From positions 23,565-87,564 of the forward strand of contig LWRO01000009.1 of NCBI GenBank assembly GCA_001657325.1: a DNA stretch of 64,000 nt, in the 5' to 3' direction. Source of the stretch: Geitlerinema sp. BBD 1991-9 (GTDB taxonomy: Bacteria; Cyanobacteriota; Cyanobacteriia; Cyanobacteriales; Geitlerinemataceae). Below, piece after piece: positions 29,451-38,665 of the stretch. Each line of letters starts with the position of its first letter. The stretch's first letter is position 1. A model generated the notes under the pieces. That model saw only the letters and a list, made by a program, of their open reading frames with translations, was not told the DNA's origin and searched no databases. The position numbers and the translations under genes were made by a program.

Positions 29451-30032
29451 ATGCCGAAGATCGTCGATCGAGAGGAATATCGCAAAATGTTACTGACCCA
29501 AAGCTTCGAGTTATTCGCCCAAAAAGGCTACGAAGCGATTACCATGCGCGAAATCGCCTCAGCTTTGGGCGTGACGACGGGAACGCTGTATCACTACTTC
29601 CCCAATAAAAAAGCGCTGTTCGAGCAACTCGTCGAACTGCTGTGCGAATGGGATATCGAACTTTACAGTTCTAGCCTCGACGCTGAAAGTTCGATCGAAT
29701 CTCGCATTGCCAAAGCATTCGAGTTAGTCGAACAGAACGAAGATTTCTATCTCAAAATTCTGTTTGTCATCGTGGACTTTTACCGCCAGCAAAGAAACGA
29801 GGGCGTAACAGACAATCGCTTTCTCGAGGCGCTCGCAGCTCGTTGGCAAGCAGAATGTGCCGAGCTGACTGGAATTCACGACACTCAACTCGTGACCTTC
29901 CTCATGTGTTTTCTGAACGGTTTACTGGTCGAACGGTTGTTTGAAGGCGACAAGGTGTCTTATCGCGAACAGTCCGAGCTGTTTCGATCGATGTTTCTCG
30001 ATCGTCTCAAAGTCACTCAAGCGAATTTGTGA
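29451..30032 (+). CDS. TetR/AcrR family transcriptional regulator
   Basis: 193 residues. The N-terminal helix-turn-helix is typical (FAQKGYEAITMREIASALGV then TTGTLYHYFPNKKALF); the C-terminal helices are the ligand/dimer domain. It is the first gene before the membrane fusion protein, with 11 bp between, so it probably represses the exporter operon and itself until a ligand binds. The ligand is unknown. Confidence 0.92.
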   Translation: MPKIVDREEYRKMLLTQSFELFAQKGYEAITMREIASALGVTTGTLYHYFPNKKALFEQLVELLCEWDIELYSSSLDAESSIESRIAKAFELVEQNEDFYLKILFVIVDFYRQQRNEGVTDNRFLEALAARWQAECAELTGIHDTQLVTFLMCFLNGLLVERLFEGDKVSYREQSELFRSMFLDRLKVTQANL

Positions 30033-30043
30033 GGTCTGTTTCC

Positions 30044-31327
30044 ATGACAGCGCGATTTATCCCCCAAATTCCCCTACAGCGAACTGCCATTTTAGGAGTC
30101 TCGATCGCGATCGGTGTGGGGTTTATAGCGGGTCAATTCGTCTCGTTGCAGCAAAATCGCCCAGATGTTGCGACGAGTTCGGAGATCGATCGATCTCCAC
30201 CTCCCGTCAGCGCACTAGGACGACTGGTTCCCAACGGCGATGTCGTGCGTTTGTCAGCTCCTATTTCTGTAGAAGGCATTCGGATCGATCGATTAAACGT
30301 CGAAGAAGGCGATTTGGTCGATGAAGGTCAAGTTATCGCAGTTTTAGACAGTGTCGATCGACGAACTGCCGATCTCGAACGGGCCCGTTCGAGGGTCGAT
30401 AACGCTCGATCGAGACTGGCGCAAGTCGAAGCTGGCGCGAAAACCGGCGAAATCGACGCTCAAGCAGCGCGGTTTCAGGGGGTGAGAGCAGAACTCGAAG
30501 GTCAAATTGCCAGCCAACAGGCCAACTTGGCGAACCTCGAAGCCAGTCTGCGCGGCGAAATCGCAGAGCAACAAGCCACGATCGAGCGTCTCAAAGCCGA
30601 ACTTCAGCACGCTCGCACCGAGTGCCAACGCTATAACGTCCTGTATACCGACGGGGCGATTTCTGCATCGGGGCGAGATAGTGTGTGTTTGAGCGCCACC
30701 ACGTCCACGGAGCGACTCGTCGAAGCACAAGCGACCTTGAATCGCATCGTCACCTCCGGGCGAGAAGGGATTCAGCAAGCGAGAGCCGAACTCGATCGAA
30801 CGACGACGACGCTACAGCGACAAATCGAAGAAAACCGCGCCACGCTCGATGCGATTGCTGAAGTGCGGCCAGTGGATGTGCGAACAGCTCAAACCGAAGT
30901 TGCATTAGCCGCAGCCGAAGTCCATCGAGCTGAAGCCGATTTAGAACAATCTTTCGTTCGATCTCCCATCACGGGTCAAGTTTTGAAAATTCACGCCCGC
31001 CCAGGAGAAGTGGTCGAAAGCGAGGGAATTATCGAAATTGGTCGCACGCAAACGATGGAAGCGATCGCCGAAGTGTATCAAACCGATATCGGACGGATAC
31101 AACTCGGACAAACAGCGACGCTCACGAGTCCAGTTTTTGAAGGCGAACTGAAGGGAGAAGCAATCCGTTTGGGAACGCAAGTGAGCCGTCAAGACATTTT
31201 CAGCCAGCAACCCGGTTCTGATGTCGATCGACGAGTTGTTGAAGTACGAATTCGCCTGACTCCCGAGTCTAGCGAGCGCGTCCAAAATCTTACGAACTTA
31301 CAAGTTCAAGTGACGTTTGAACCGTGA
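30044..31327 (+). CDS. DevB-type ABC exporter membrane fusion protein (HlyD family)
   Basis: 427 residues from the ATG at 30044 with GAGG 9 nt upstream; a GTG at 30029 overlapping the TetR stop is the alternative. N-terminal membrane anchor (~10-35), a biotinyl-lipoyl-like half motif (VRLSAPISVEGIRIDRLNV), long coiled-coil hairpin (~100-290) and the second lipoyl half plus beta-barrel (SFVRSPITGQVLKIHARPGE). Links the inner-membrane transporter to an outer-membrane channel. Followed by DevC and DevA. Confidence 0.9.
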   Translation: MTARFIPQIPLQRTAILGVSIAIGVGFIAGQFVSLQQNRPDVATSSEIDRSPPPVSALGRLVPNGDVVRLSAPISVEGIRIDRLNVEEGDLVDEGQVIAVLDSVDRRTADLERARSRVDNARSRLAQVEAGAKTGEIDAQAARFQGVRAELEGQIASQQANLANLEASLRGEIAEQQATIERLKAELQHARTECQRYNVLYTDGAISASGRDSVCLSATTSTERLVEAQATLNRIVTSGREGIQQARAELDRTTTTLQRQIEENRATLDAIAEVRPVDVRTAQTEVALAAAEVHRAEADLEQSFVRSPITGQVLKIHARPGEVVESEGIIEIGRTQTMEAIAEVYQTDIGRIQLGQTATLTSPVFEGELKGEAIRLGTQVSRQDIFSQQPGSDVDRRVVEVRIRLTPESSERVQNLTNLQVQVTFEP

Positions 31328-31398
31328 TGGTTTGAGAGCGACTTGGCTCAACAAAAGTGACTTAGACAGCTTTATCTCACTTTTTACTCTTCACCATT

Positions 31399-32553
31399 AT
31401 GACACCTCAATTACCTTTGGCTTGGTTGCAGTTGACTCGAGAGAAAACGCGGCTTATGACTGCCATTGCAGGGATTGCATTTGCCGATATTCTCATGTTC
31501 GTTCAAGTCGGGTTTCAAAATGCATTGTACGATAGCGCTCTCGGACCGCACAACAGCATTAATGGGGAGTTAGTTTTAGTTAATTCCACCTATCAAACGA
31601 TTTTTTCAATGAAGAATTTTTCTCGGCGACAGTTGTATCGCGTTCGATCGATCGAGGGGGTTCGATCGGTAAGTCCCGTTTATATCGGTTCTGCGGATTG
31701 GAAAAATCCCGAAAACGGTACGAGTCGATTGATTCTCGCTTTTGGAGTCGATCCGGTCGAACCGACGTTAAATTTACCGGAAGTCAACGAGAATATCGAT
31801 CGACTGAAATCGATCGATCTCGTGCTGTTCGATCGAGCGTCTCGTCCTGAATACGGGCCGATTGCCAATTTATTTCAGAAAGACCCAAATTTAGAAGTTG
31901 AAGTTAATGAAGTTCGCCTTAACGTCGTCGAATTATTTACATTAGGTGCGACGTTTTCAGCAGAAGGAAATTTAGTGACGAGCGATTTAACATTTTTGAG
32001 AATTTTTGACGATCGAGATCCCGACGATATTGAAGTTGGAGTGATTCAGCTCGAGTCAGATACTGATATTGAACGTGTCAAACAAGAGATCGATCGAATT
32101 ATTTCGTCTGAAGTCAAAGTTTTAACTCGAGAAGAGTTTGCCTCGGCAGAGCGGGAGTACTGGGCAAATAGTACCGGAATTGGTTTTATTTTCGATCTCG
32201 GAATGTTTGTTGGTTTTATTGTTGGCTTGGTTATTGTTTATCAAATTTTGTATTCTGATGTGTCCGATCACTTGCCAGAATATGCAACTTTGAAAGCAAT
32301 GGGATATCGAGATTCGTATTTATTGAAAGTTTTAATTCAAGAAGCCATTATTTTGGCAATTTTAGGCTATTTGCCAGGATTAGGGGTTTCTTGGTGGCTG
32401 TATGAAATGACTCGAAAATCGACACTGTTGCCCATTTTTATGACCACTTCTCGTGCAGTTGCAATGCTTTCGATCACAATTTTTATGTGTGCGATTTCAG
32501 CAGCAATTGCCGTTCGTAAATTGAGAGAGGCAGATCCAGCTGATGTATTTTGA
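31399..32553 (+). CDS. DevC-type ABC transporter permease
   Basis: 384 residues. N-terminal PLAWLQLTREKTRLMTAIAG is the DevC signature; one membrane segment near 20-45, a large periplasmic MacB-like domain, and three C-terminal membrane segments (~265-285, 310-340, 350-375). In Anabaena the DevBCA family exports heterocyst glycolipids; paralogues in other cyanobacteria handle unknown lipids or drugs. This gene is AT-richer than its surroundings. Confidence 0.92.
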   Translation: MTPQLPLAWLQLTREKTRLMTAIAGIAFADILMFVQVGFQNALYDSALGPHNSINGELVLVNSTYQTIFSMKNFSRRQLYRVRSIEGVRSVSPVYIGSADWKNPENGTSRLILAFGVDPVEPTLNLPEVNENIDRLKSIDLVLFDRASRPEYGPIANLFQKDPNLEVEVNEVRLNVVELFTLGATFSAEGNLVTSDLTFLRIFDDRDPDDIEVGVIQLESDTDIERVKQEIDRIISSEVKVLTREEFASAEREYWANSTGIGFIFDLGMFVGFIVGLVIVYQILYSDVSDHLPEYATLKAMGYRDSYLLKVLIQEAIILAILGYLPGLGVSWWLYEMTRKSTLLPIFMTTSRAVAMLSITIFMCAISAAIAVRKLREADPADVF

Positions 32554-32599
32554 TGTTGGTCTGTTATCCATGAATTAAAATTGAAAATCGTAAATTTCT

Positions 32600-33307
32600 A
32601 TGATTATTGACATTCAAAAACTCAGTTATTCTTTCGGGCAAGGCAAACTCGAACGAAAAGTTTTATCTGAAATCGACCTGAAGATTCGACCGGGAGAAGT
32701 CGCAATTATTAAAGGGCCTTCCGGTTCGGGAAAAACCACCTTACTAACGTTGATCGGTGCGTTGAGATCGTTTCGGGAAGGAAGTTTAAAAGTTTTAGGC
32801 GATGAGCTTCGCGGTTCGTCTTATTCCGAACGAGTGCGAATTCGTCGCCAGATCGGTTATATTTTTCAATCTCATAATTTACTGAGCTTTCTGACAGCTC
32901 GACAAAATGTTTGGATGTCCCTGCAACTCCATCACGGGCTGTCAAAACATGAAGTTTTAACGAGAACGAATACAATCTTAAAAAACGTTGGATTGAACGA
33001 TCGATTAGATGACTACCCCGATAGTTTATCCGTCGGACAAAAACAGCGTGTTGCCATCGCCCGGGCGCTCGTCAGCCATCCCAAACTCGTTCTCGCCGAC
33101 GAACCGACCGCTTCTTTAGACAGTCGATCGGGGCGAGATGTCGTCGAACTCATGCAGCATCTCGCCCGAGAATTTGGGAGTGCAATTTTAATTGTGACCC
33201 ACGACGATCGAATTATCGATATTGCCGATCGTGTGTTGTCTCTCGAAGACGGACGTTTGACGCGGGATGAAAAAAACGGAAAAGATCGAGAATTTCCATC
33301 CATTTAA
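32600..33307 (+). CDS. DevA-type ABC transporter ATP-binding protein
   Basis: 235 residues with Walker A GPSGSGKTTLLTL, Q-loop IGYIFQSHNL, signature LSVGQKQRVAIARAL (LSVGQ rather than LSGGQ, common in this family), Walker B LVLADEPTASLD and the H-loop VTHDDR. Energises the DevB-DevC exporter. Last gene of the tetR-devB-devC-devA operon; its stop is only 3 bp from the convergent aldolase gene. Confidence 0.94.
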   Translation: MIIDIQKLSYSFGQGKLERKVLSEIDLKIRPGEVAIIKGPSGSGKTTLLTLIGALRSFREGSLKVLGDELRGSSYSERVRIRRQIGYIFQSHNLLSFLTARQNVWMSLQLHHGLSKHEVLTRTNTILKNVGLNDRLDDYPDSLSVGQKQRVAIARALVSHPKLVLADEPTASLDSRSGRDVVELMQHLAREFGSAILIVTHDDRIIDIADRVLSLEDGRLTRDEKNGKDREFPSI

Positions 33308-33310
33308 CCG

Positions 33311-34090
33311 TCAATCTAATAAATCCGGTTCTTCACGCACGATTTTGTCATAAAGCGATTGAAAACTAAACCAACCCATATAATGTGTTCCAACTTGGCT
33401 GTGGGTTAGTTTGGCAATTTCAGGATCGATCGAAACAGGATTTCCCGCTGCTTCTACCAGCAATTGCGACTGACAGCAACGATCCATCGTAATAAACCAC
33501 CACGCCGCCTCATCGATCGAATGTCCGACAGTGAGTAAGCCGTGATTGCGGAGAATCGCCGCTTTTCGATCGCCTAAGGTTTCCCCGATGCGCTGTCCTT
33601 CACTGAGATCGAGGACGACTCCCGTATAGTCATCGAAGAGAGCGTGGTCTTGGTAAAACGCACAAGCATCTTGCGTGAGGGGGGCGAGGAGACGACCCAA
33701 ACTCGACCAAGTTTTTCCGTAAAGCGAGTGGGCGTGGGCGGCGGCGACGATATCGGGGCGGGCGGTGTGAACTTGCGAGTGAATGGCGAACGCAGCGGCG
33801 TTGACGGGGCGATCGCCTTCGACGACTTCACCGCGATCGTCGACCAAAATCAAATCGGACACGCGAATCTGTCCGAAATACATTCCAAAGGGATTCACCC
33901 AAAATCGATCGAGGAATTCCGGATCTCGGGCTGTGATATGTCCGGCGACACCCTCATCGAAACCATAGCGGGCGAACAAGCGAAACGCGGCGGCGAGTCG
34001 CTGTTTGCGGTGCAAGCGTTCCTCGGCGATCGTCTCGAATACGGGCGGTTGGGGAAGGTTCGGTTGATGGGAAATCGGCGTTATCTGCAT
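33311..34090 (-). CDS. class II aldolase/adducin family protein
   Basis: 259 residues. A zinc-dependent aldolase fold: EGVAGHITARDPE near the N-terminus, the metal His pair in AAAHAHSLYGK, and the third His in ILRNHGLLTVG. Family members cleave or epimerise sugar phosphates, but many bacterial members have no defined substrate, and nothing nearby tells which. Single gene, convergent with devA. Confidence 0.85.
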   Translation of the reverse strand: MQITPISHQPNLPQPPVFETIAEERLHRKQRLAAAFRLFARYGFDEGVAGHITARDPEFLDRFWVNPFGMYFGQIRVSDLILVDDRGEVVEGDRPVNAAAFAIHSQVHTARPDIVAAAHAHSLYGKTWSSLGRLLAPLTQDACAFYQDHALFDDYTGVVLDLSEGQRIGETLGDRKAAILRNHGLLTVGHSIDEAAWWFITMDRCCQSQLLVEAAGNPVSIDPEIAKLTHSQVGTHYMGWFSFQSLYDKIVREEPDLLD

Positions 34091-34189
34091 TTCGATCGAT
34101 CCTTACAATGCTTTAATGTCTGACTGCTTTAATGTCTGGCCCTACGCAATCGCCAATCGTAAGGCGTAAATCCTCAATCGTAAATTGCC

Positions 34190-35083
34190 ATGAGTGCTAT
34201 CTTATCCGCCGTTCTCCCTGTCGCGTGTATTGTCTTCATCGGCTTTTTTGTCGAAAAAACGTTGCATCTCGATCGATCGACGTTATCTCGCTTGACGCTG
34301 TTCGTCTTTTCTCCAGCACTCATCGCCGATGCTATTTATCGAACGCCGCTGACCAAGGAAAACGCGGCTGAACTGTTCGTGGCGTTTACGTTAGTGTACC
34401 TGTTGCTGTGTGTTCTTTCCTGGGGATTGGGGAAAGTTTTCAAATTTCCGTCCGTCGTCCAAAAAAGTGTCATTGCAACCACTTCTTTTCCCAATATGGG
34501 AAATATGGGATTGTCCGTGACGTTTTTTGCGTTTGGCGATGCAGGACTCGATCGAGCGGTGGTGGTTTTGATCGTTTGTAGCGTTCTCGTTTTTTCGACG
34601 GGGCCCGCGATTCTCAAGGGGGGTGGCTTATTTAAAGCGATTGGATTTACGCTGAAACTTCCGCTGATTTGGGCGATGTTATTGGGGGGGGTGCTGCGGT
34701 TATTGCCTTTCGATTTGCCGTTCAAACTCGATGAGGGATTGCACGTTTTAGCGCAAGGAACGATTCCGATGGCATTGTTGCTATTGGGAATGGAAATTGC
34801 CAGTGCGAAGTTTCAGTTAACGCTGTACGAAGGGGCGGCGAGTTTGTTACGGCTTGTCGGTGGTGCGATTGTGGCGTATTTGGTTGCAACGGCGTTGGGA
34901 TTAACGGGACTCGATTGGCAAGTTTTAATTTTACAGAGTTCGATGCCTGCGGCGGTGAGTTCGTTTTTGATGGTAAACGAGTTTGGCGGGGACGGCGTGC
35001 GGACGGCGAGGGTGGTCATGGTTTCAACATTGATGGCGTTTGTGACGTTGCCATTGGTGTTGTGGGCTATTTCGTTAAATTAG
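34190..35083 (+). CDS. AEC (auxin efflux carrier) family transporter
   Basis: 297 residues with about ten hydrophobic segments in two groups and a central hydrophilic stretch, as in AEC/PIN-like permeases. The conserved NMGNMGLSV element is at about residues 102-110 and SSMPAAVSS near 250-258. Substrate unknown (organic anions in characterised relatives). The promoter region before it has a tandem copy of GCTTTAATGTCTG (~34110-34137). Confidence 0.88.
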   Translation: MSAILSAVLPVACIVFIGFFVEKTLHLDRSTLSRLTLFVFSPALIADAIYRTPLTKENAAELFVAFTLVYLLLCVLSWGLGKVFKFPSVVQKSVIATTSFPNMGNMGLSVTFFAFGDAGLDRAVVVLIVCSVLVFSTGPAILKGGGLFKAIGFTLKLPLIWAMLLGGVLRLLPFDLPFKLDEGLHVLAQGTIPMALLLLGMEIASAKFQLTLYEGAASLLRLVGGAIVAYLVATALGLTGLDWQVLILQSSMPAAVSSFLMVNEFGGDGVRTARVVMVSTLMAFVTLPLVLWAISLN

Positions 35084-35117
35084 GGTTTTGAAAACTGGAG
35101 TACAACAATCGCGTAGG

Positions 35118-35178
35118 GTGCGTTCGCAGGTCACTGAATTTGGTGGAAGTTCCATCCGTGAAATCCTCGCGAACGCAC
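35118..35178. repeat. inverted repeat with GTGCGTTCGC arms
   Basis: GTGCGTTCGC (35118-35127) and GCGAACGCAC (35169-35178) are a perfect 10-bp inverted pair around a 41-bp centre. It looks like a small dispersed palindromic repeat rather than a terminator, since no T-run follows. Confidence 0.55.
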
Positions 35179-35243
35179 TTCCCCCATCACAACGTCAAGC
35201 TTCCTGAATGCTGTATTGGTGTTCTCATTCAAAGCCTAATGAA

Positions 35244-35597
35244 TTAGAGCGATTTTCGATATTCGCCAATCACTTCTATTTTACCCACAATATTTGCATT
35301 GAGTTCTTCGAGTAGATTGGATGGAATCCACCATTCAGTATGGTGTGACGCACCAACACATTGAATTTTAAAGCGATCCATAAAACTTTTCTTGACTCTG
35401 AATTTTGTTACATAGCCGACACCACTATCTCTAATATTCCATTTTTTCGCAATTTCTTTGGCATACTCTTCATTGGTGACAGGATAAAAAATGGGTTGAC
35501 CGGGCAATCTAGGCGGCTACTGTTGATATCCTGACGCTTTAACCCGTTCTAGCTCTTTTGGCCCGATCGGTCGATATAAAGTTAGTGTTTTATCCAT
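35244..35597 (-). pseudogene. small conserved protein (so-called ADP-ribosylation/crystallin J1 type), in-frame TAG
   Basis: From ATG 35597 the frame reads MDKTLTLYRPIGPKELERVK, then ASGYQQ, then TAG (35517-35519), and continues in the same frame with PPRLPGQPIFYPVTNEEYAK to the stop at 35244. Homologues I recall are ~115 residues and read through this site with FPPRLPxQPIFYP, so a single codon has become a stop. If the TAG is real, a truncated restart from TTG 35507 is possible (87 residues). The family's name is a carry-over annotation; its function is unknown. Confidence 0.75.
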
Positions 35598-35636
35598 TTG
35601 ACGAGCTTCACTCATCAGTTTATAAAAATTCTAGGT

Positions 35637-36218
35637 TCAATCTTCAAAGATTTCGCTTAAGTCGAGAACGAATCCCGGTAATACGGGTTCGCCGGAAACT
35701 TGGATGGGGTTTTCGAGGATTTCGACGGGACGATCGATCCGATAGATTTCGACAATTTTACGCTGAGGGTCGATGAGCCAACCGAGTTTCGCCCCGTTTT
35801 CGACGTATTCTTTCATTTTGGCTTGCACTTGGCTCAAACTGTCCGAAGGCGAACGCAGTTCGAGGACGAAATCGGGACAAAGAGGAAGAAATTTGTCTCG
35901 CTCTTCTCGGGTTAAGGCATTCCAGCGATCGATCGTCAGCCACGACGCATCGGGCGATCGATTTGCTCCATTGGGAAGTTTGAAGCCACCTGCGGACTCG
36001 AAGACTTTCCCAAGTCGAGTTTTTCGGTTCCAAGCTCTCAGTTGAAAGTTAATCTCCGAGTTTCGATCGCTGGTTGCGCCTCCAGTCGGTGGCATGATGA
36101 TGAGTTCTCCCGTGGCAGTTCGCTCGAACTGCAAGTTTGGATTATTTTGACACAAATGCCAAAATTGCTCGTCAGTCAGCTTCAGATTGAGTTCTAACGG
36201 AAAAGTTAGAGCAGTCAT
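35637..36218 (-). CDS. Uma2 family (DUF820) PD-(D/E)XK endonuclease-like protein
   Basis: 193 residues from the ATG at 36218. Uma2 fold with RSPDASWLT and PDFVLELRSPSDSL (the D and E-x-x motif), then MKEYVENGAKLGWLIDP. These proteins are strongly expanded in cyanobacteria, resemble restriction-type nucleases, and have no known target. Its upstream region is the 17-bp hairpin at 36249. Confidence 0.85.
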   Translation of the reverse strand: MTALTFPLELNLKLTDEQFWHLCQNNPNLQFERTATGELIIMPPTGGATSDRNSEINFQLRAWNRKTRLGKVFESAGGFKLPNGANRSPDASWLTIDRWNALTREERDKFLPLCPDFVLELRSPSDSLSQVQAKMKEYVENGAKLGWLIDPQRKIVEIYRIDRPVEILENPIQVSGEPVLPGFVLDLSEIFED

Positions 36219-36248
36219 GGCGGTGTAGGAAGCGTTTATTTTTATGGT

Positions 36249-36291
36249 ATTCAACTGTCGGGGCGCGGCAACCACGCCCCGACAGTTGAAT
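36249..36291. repeat. 17-bp perfect inverted repeat
   Basis: ATTCAACTGTCGGGGCG (36249-36265) pairs perfectly with 36275-36291 around a 9-nt loop. It lies 8 bp after the larC stop and may end larC transcripts, but no clear T-run follows on the minus strand; it also resembles the common cyanobacterial GGGGCG palindromic repeats. Confidence 0.7.
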
Positions 36292-36298
36292 GTGTGTT

Positions 36299-37528
36299 TT
36301 AATTCGCGTTTTGTTCCCACTGCAACAACGCCAAACGATAGATGTTTTGCCAACTTAAATCTTGCTGGCGCGCGAGTGTCGCGACATCTTCGTATTCGGG
36401 TTGAACGTTGACGATTTTTCCAGTTGTGTCGCGAGCAATTTTGAGGCGAACCTCACCGTAAGGCAGTTTCACCGATCGAAATTCTCGCGAGAGGATCGAT
36501 CGATATTGCAAGGTATGGCGAATTCCCAACGTCGTCGTTTCTCGAAACAACACCGCCTCGCAAGTGTCTCGTTTGTCCGGCGCACACACCACCGTTAACA
36601 GCACCCCCGGACGATTTTTCTTCATTCCGACAGGTTGCGTGAAAACATCCAACGCTCCTACTTCAAAGAGTTTGTCGAAAACATATCCGATCGCTTGAGG
36701 GCTGAGATCGTCAATTTGCGTTTCGAGAACGTACACGCGATCGACTTGTTGCGGTTGCTCGTCTTCCCCAATCCACAACCGTAGAATATTGGGAATGGGT
36801 AAATCTCGCGATCCAGCACCGCGTCCCATTTTTTGCAACGTCATCGCGGGAGGCGTACCGAACGAATCCACTAACGTCACCGTTAACGCGGCTCCTGTGG
36901 GGGTGACGAGTTCTCGATCGATCCCGTTTCCATACACGGGAACTTGGCGCATCTCCCACAGCCTCAACACCGCTGGCGAAGGAATGGGAATCTGTCCGTG
37001 CGCTGCTTTTACCGTTCCGCCTCCCGTGGGCAGTGGCGAACAATACAGTCGATCGATTCCCAACCAATCTAACCCCAGACAGGTTCCCACGATATCGACA
37101 ATGGCATCCGTCGCCCCGACTTCGTGAAAATGCACGCGATCGAGGGAAACCCCGTGAACGTCGCCCTCCGCCGCCGCTAAACGCCGAAACACCGCCAAAC
37201 TCCACTTTCGCACGCGATCGGGAATCTCAGCCGCCTGCAACATCTGCTCGATTTCCGGTAAATAGCGAGTTCCTTCTCCGTGATGGTGGCGGTGGGGGTC
37301 GAACGTCGGCGGTTCTCCCTGCACGTTGGGAATATTGACATATGCCTTCATCGCCTGCTGTCCGTTGCGACGCACCCCCTCGACGCGCAGTTGGTAATCG
37401 TCGGCAATTCCCAGCCGATTCAGGTTTTCGGTGAGGTATTCCACGGGAACGCCTGCATCGATTAACGCCCCCAAACACATATCCCCTGCAATCCCGGTGG
37501 GGCAATCTAAATATGCAATTTTGCTCAT
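36299..37528 (-). CDS. larC: nickel-pincer cofactor biosynthesis protein LarC
   Basis: 409 residues. LarC inserts nickel into the pincer nucleotide using CTP. The N-terminal IAYLDCPTGIAGDMCLGAL is diagnostic; the His-rich segment DPHRHHHGEG and VHFHEVGATDAIVDIVG follow, then LETQIDDLSPQ and GMKKNRPGVLL. In Lactiplantibacillus plantarum LarC needs a frameshift; here it is one continuous frame. larA/B/E are not in the window, so the client enzyme is unknown. Confidence 0.93.
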   Translation of the reverse strand: MSKIAYLDCPTGIAGDMCLGALIDAGVPVEYLTENLNRLGIADDYQLRVEGVRRNGQQAMKAYVNIPNVQGEPPTFDPHRHHHGEGTRYLPEIEQMLQAAEIPDRVRKWSLAVFRRLAAAEGDVHGVSLDRVHFHEVGATDAIVDIVGTCLGLDWLGIDRLYCSPLPTGGGTVKAAHGQIPIPSPAVLRLWEMRQVPVYGNGIDRELVTPTGAALTVTLVDSFGTPPAMTLQKMGRGAGSRDLPIPNILRLWIGEDEQPQQVDRVYVLETQIDDLSPQAIGYVFDKLFEVGALDVFTQPVGMKKNRPGVLLTVVCAPDKRDTCEAVLFRETTTLGIRHTLQYRSILSREFRSVKLPYGEVRLKIARDTTGKIVNVQPEYEDVATLARQQDLSWQNIYRLALLQWEQNAN

Positions 37529-37660
37529 GGTGTCCGAACTTGCGCTGTCTAGGTGAGATTATAGTTTTGTTTGGCTGTCAGGGTTCAGTCGCCCTCAAAC
37601 GCTCGCATCGCGCACAGCCAACCGTCAACCGTATCGGTTTCCCCGCACGAACGAATCATT

Positions 37661-38323
37661 ATGGCAACGCTTTACGAAATTCATCCGGAAACACCGCAAG
37701 CTCGCCGAATAGAGCAAATCGGGGACGCTCTAGCGAAGGGTGCGGTGATGTTGTACCCCACCGATACGGTTTACGCCATCGGCTGCGACATCAACGTCAA
37801 ATCGGCAGTGAAGCGAGTGCGCCAAATCAAGCAACTCGCCAACGATAAACCTTTAACCTTCCTGTGTTCCTCGTTGTCGAATATTGCTAGTTATGCCAGG
37901 GTCTCCGATCCGGCTTATCGGATTATGAAGCGTCTGATCCCAGGACCGTTTACCTTTCTGTTACCCGCTACAAAACTCGTTCCGCGCTTGGTGATGGACC
38001 CCAAGCGGAAAACCACAGGGATTCGCGTTCCCGATCGAGCCGTTTGTCTTTCGCTGATCGAAACGCTTGGCAATCCAATTATTTCAACATCGGCGTATCT
38101 CCTCAGCGACGACGGGAGTACGCCGATTCCGACGATGGCTGTGGGACAAACGCTCGATAAAGCCGAATTGTTCGATCGATGGGACAAACTCGTCGATCTC
38201 ATTATCGATGACGGTTCGGAACCCGGCTATGAAGTTTCGACGATTCTCGATTTGACGGAAGACAACCGCCCGAAAATTCTGCGGAAGGGATTGCAGGCGG
38301 ACTTAGTCGAATCCTCGATCTAA
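37661..38323 (+). CDS. Sua5/YciO/YrdC/YwlC family protein
   Basis: 220 residues from the ATG at 37661. YrdC fold: GAVMLYPTDTVYAIGCD, KQLANDKPLTFLCSSL, LPATKLVP, RKTTGIRVPDRAVC and NPIISTSAYL. Related to L-threonylcarbamoyladenylate synthases acting in t6A37 tRNA modification, but the YciO branch may do something else, and I cannot separate the two by eye. Single gene. Confidence 0.87.
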   Translation: MATLYEIHPETPQARRIEQIGDALAKGAVMLYPTDTVYAIGCDINVKSAVKRVRQIKQLANDKPLTFLCSSLSNIASYARVSDPAYRIMKRLIPGPFTFLLPATKLVPRLVMDPKRKTTGIRVPDRAVCLSLIETLGNPIISTSAYLLSDDGSTPIPTMAVGQTLDKAELFDRWDKLVDLIIDDGSEPGYEVSTILDLTEDNRPKILRKGLQADLVESSI

Positions 38324-38665
38324 GGAATTTTACTGTGCCAGTCGATCGAGTGGTTTCGGTGGCTTCGATCGATTCTCGAACTGTCCACCTCGACGATCTC
38401 GATCGTTTCGATCGTTAAATCGGCGCAACCGTTATCGGATCGGGCTTTGCTCGATCGATAGCACCTCAGACACATCGGCGGGTGACTAGAGCGCTTCCCG
38501 AATTGGACTCAGACCAGTCTGAAGGTTGGAATACTGGCATTTTTTCACCCTGAGCGGTGTTTTCGCGCTTCTAAAGTGAAATTGTGGACGGCGACACAGG
38601 CTCAAGCCTCGAAACGGTTCCACAACTTCTTCTTCAACACGAGTGCGCTACCTTCAGGCAAGATT
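38324..38665. other. hetZ upstream region
   Basis: 342 bp. TCAGAC-CA-GTCTGA (38509-38522) is a 6-2-6 inverted repeat that could bind a dimeric regulator about 145 bp before the hetZ ATG. I do not see a HetR-type GGGTCTAACCCC site. Several TCGATCGA palindromes occur. No RNA gene found. Confidence 0.45.

Noticed and set aside
38324..38665. HetR binding site before hetZ
   Set aside because: The GGGTCTAACCCC-type palindrome is absent; only an unrelated 6-2-6 repeat is seen.
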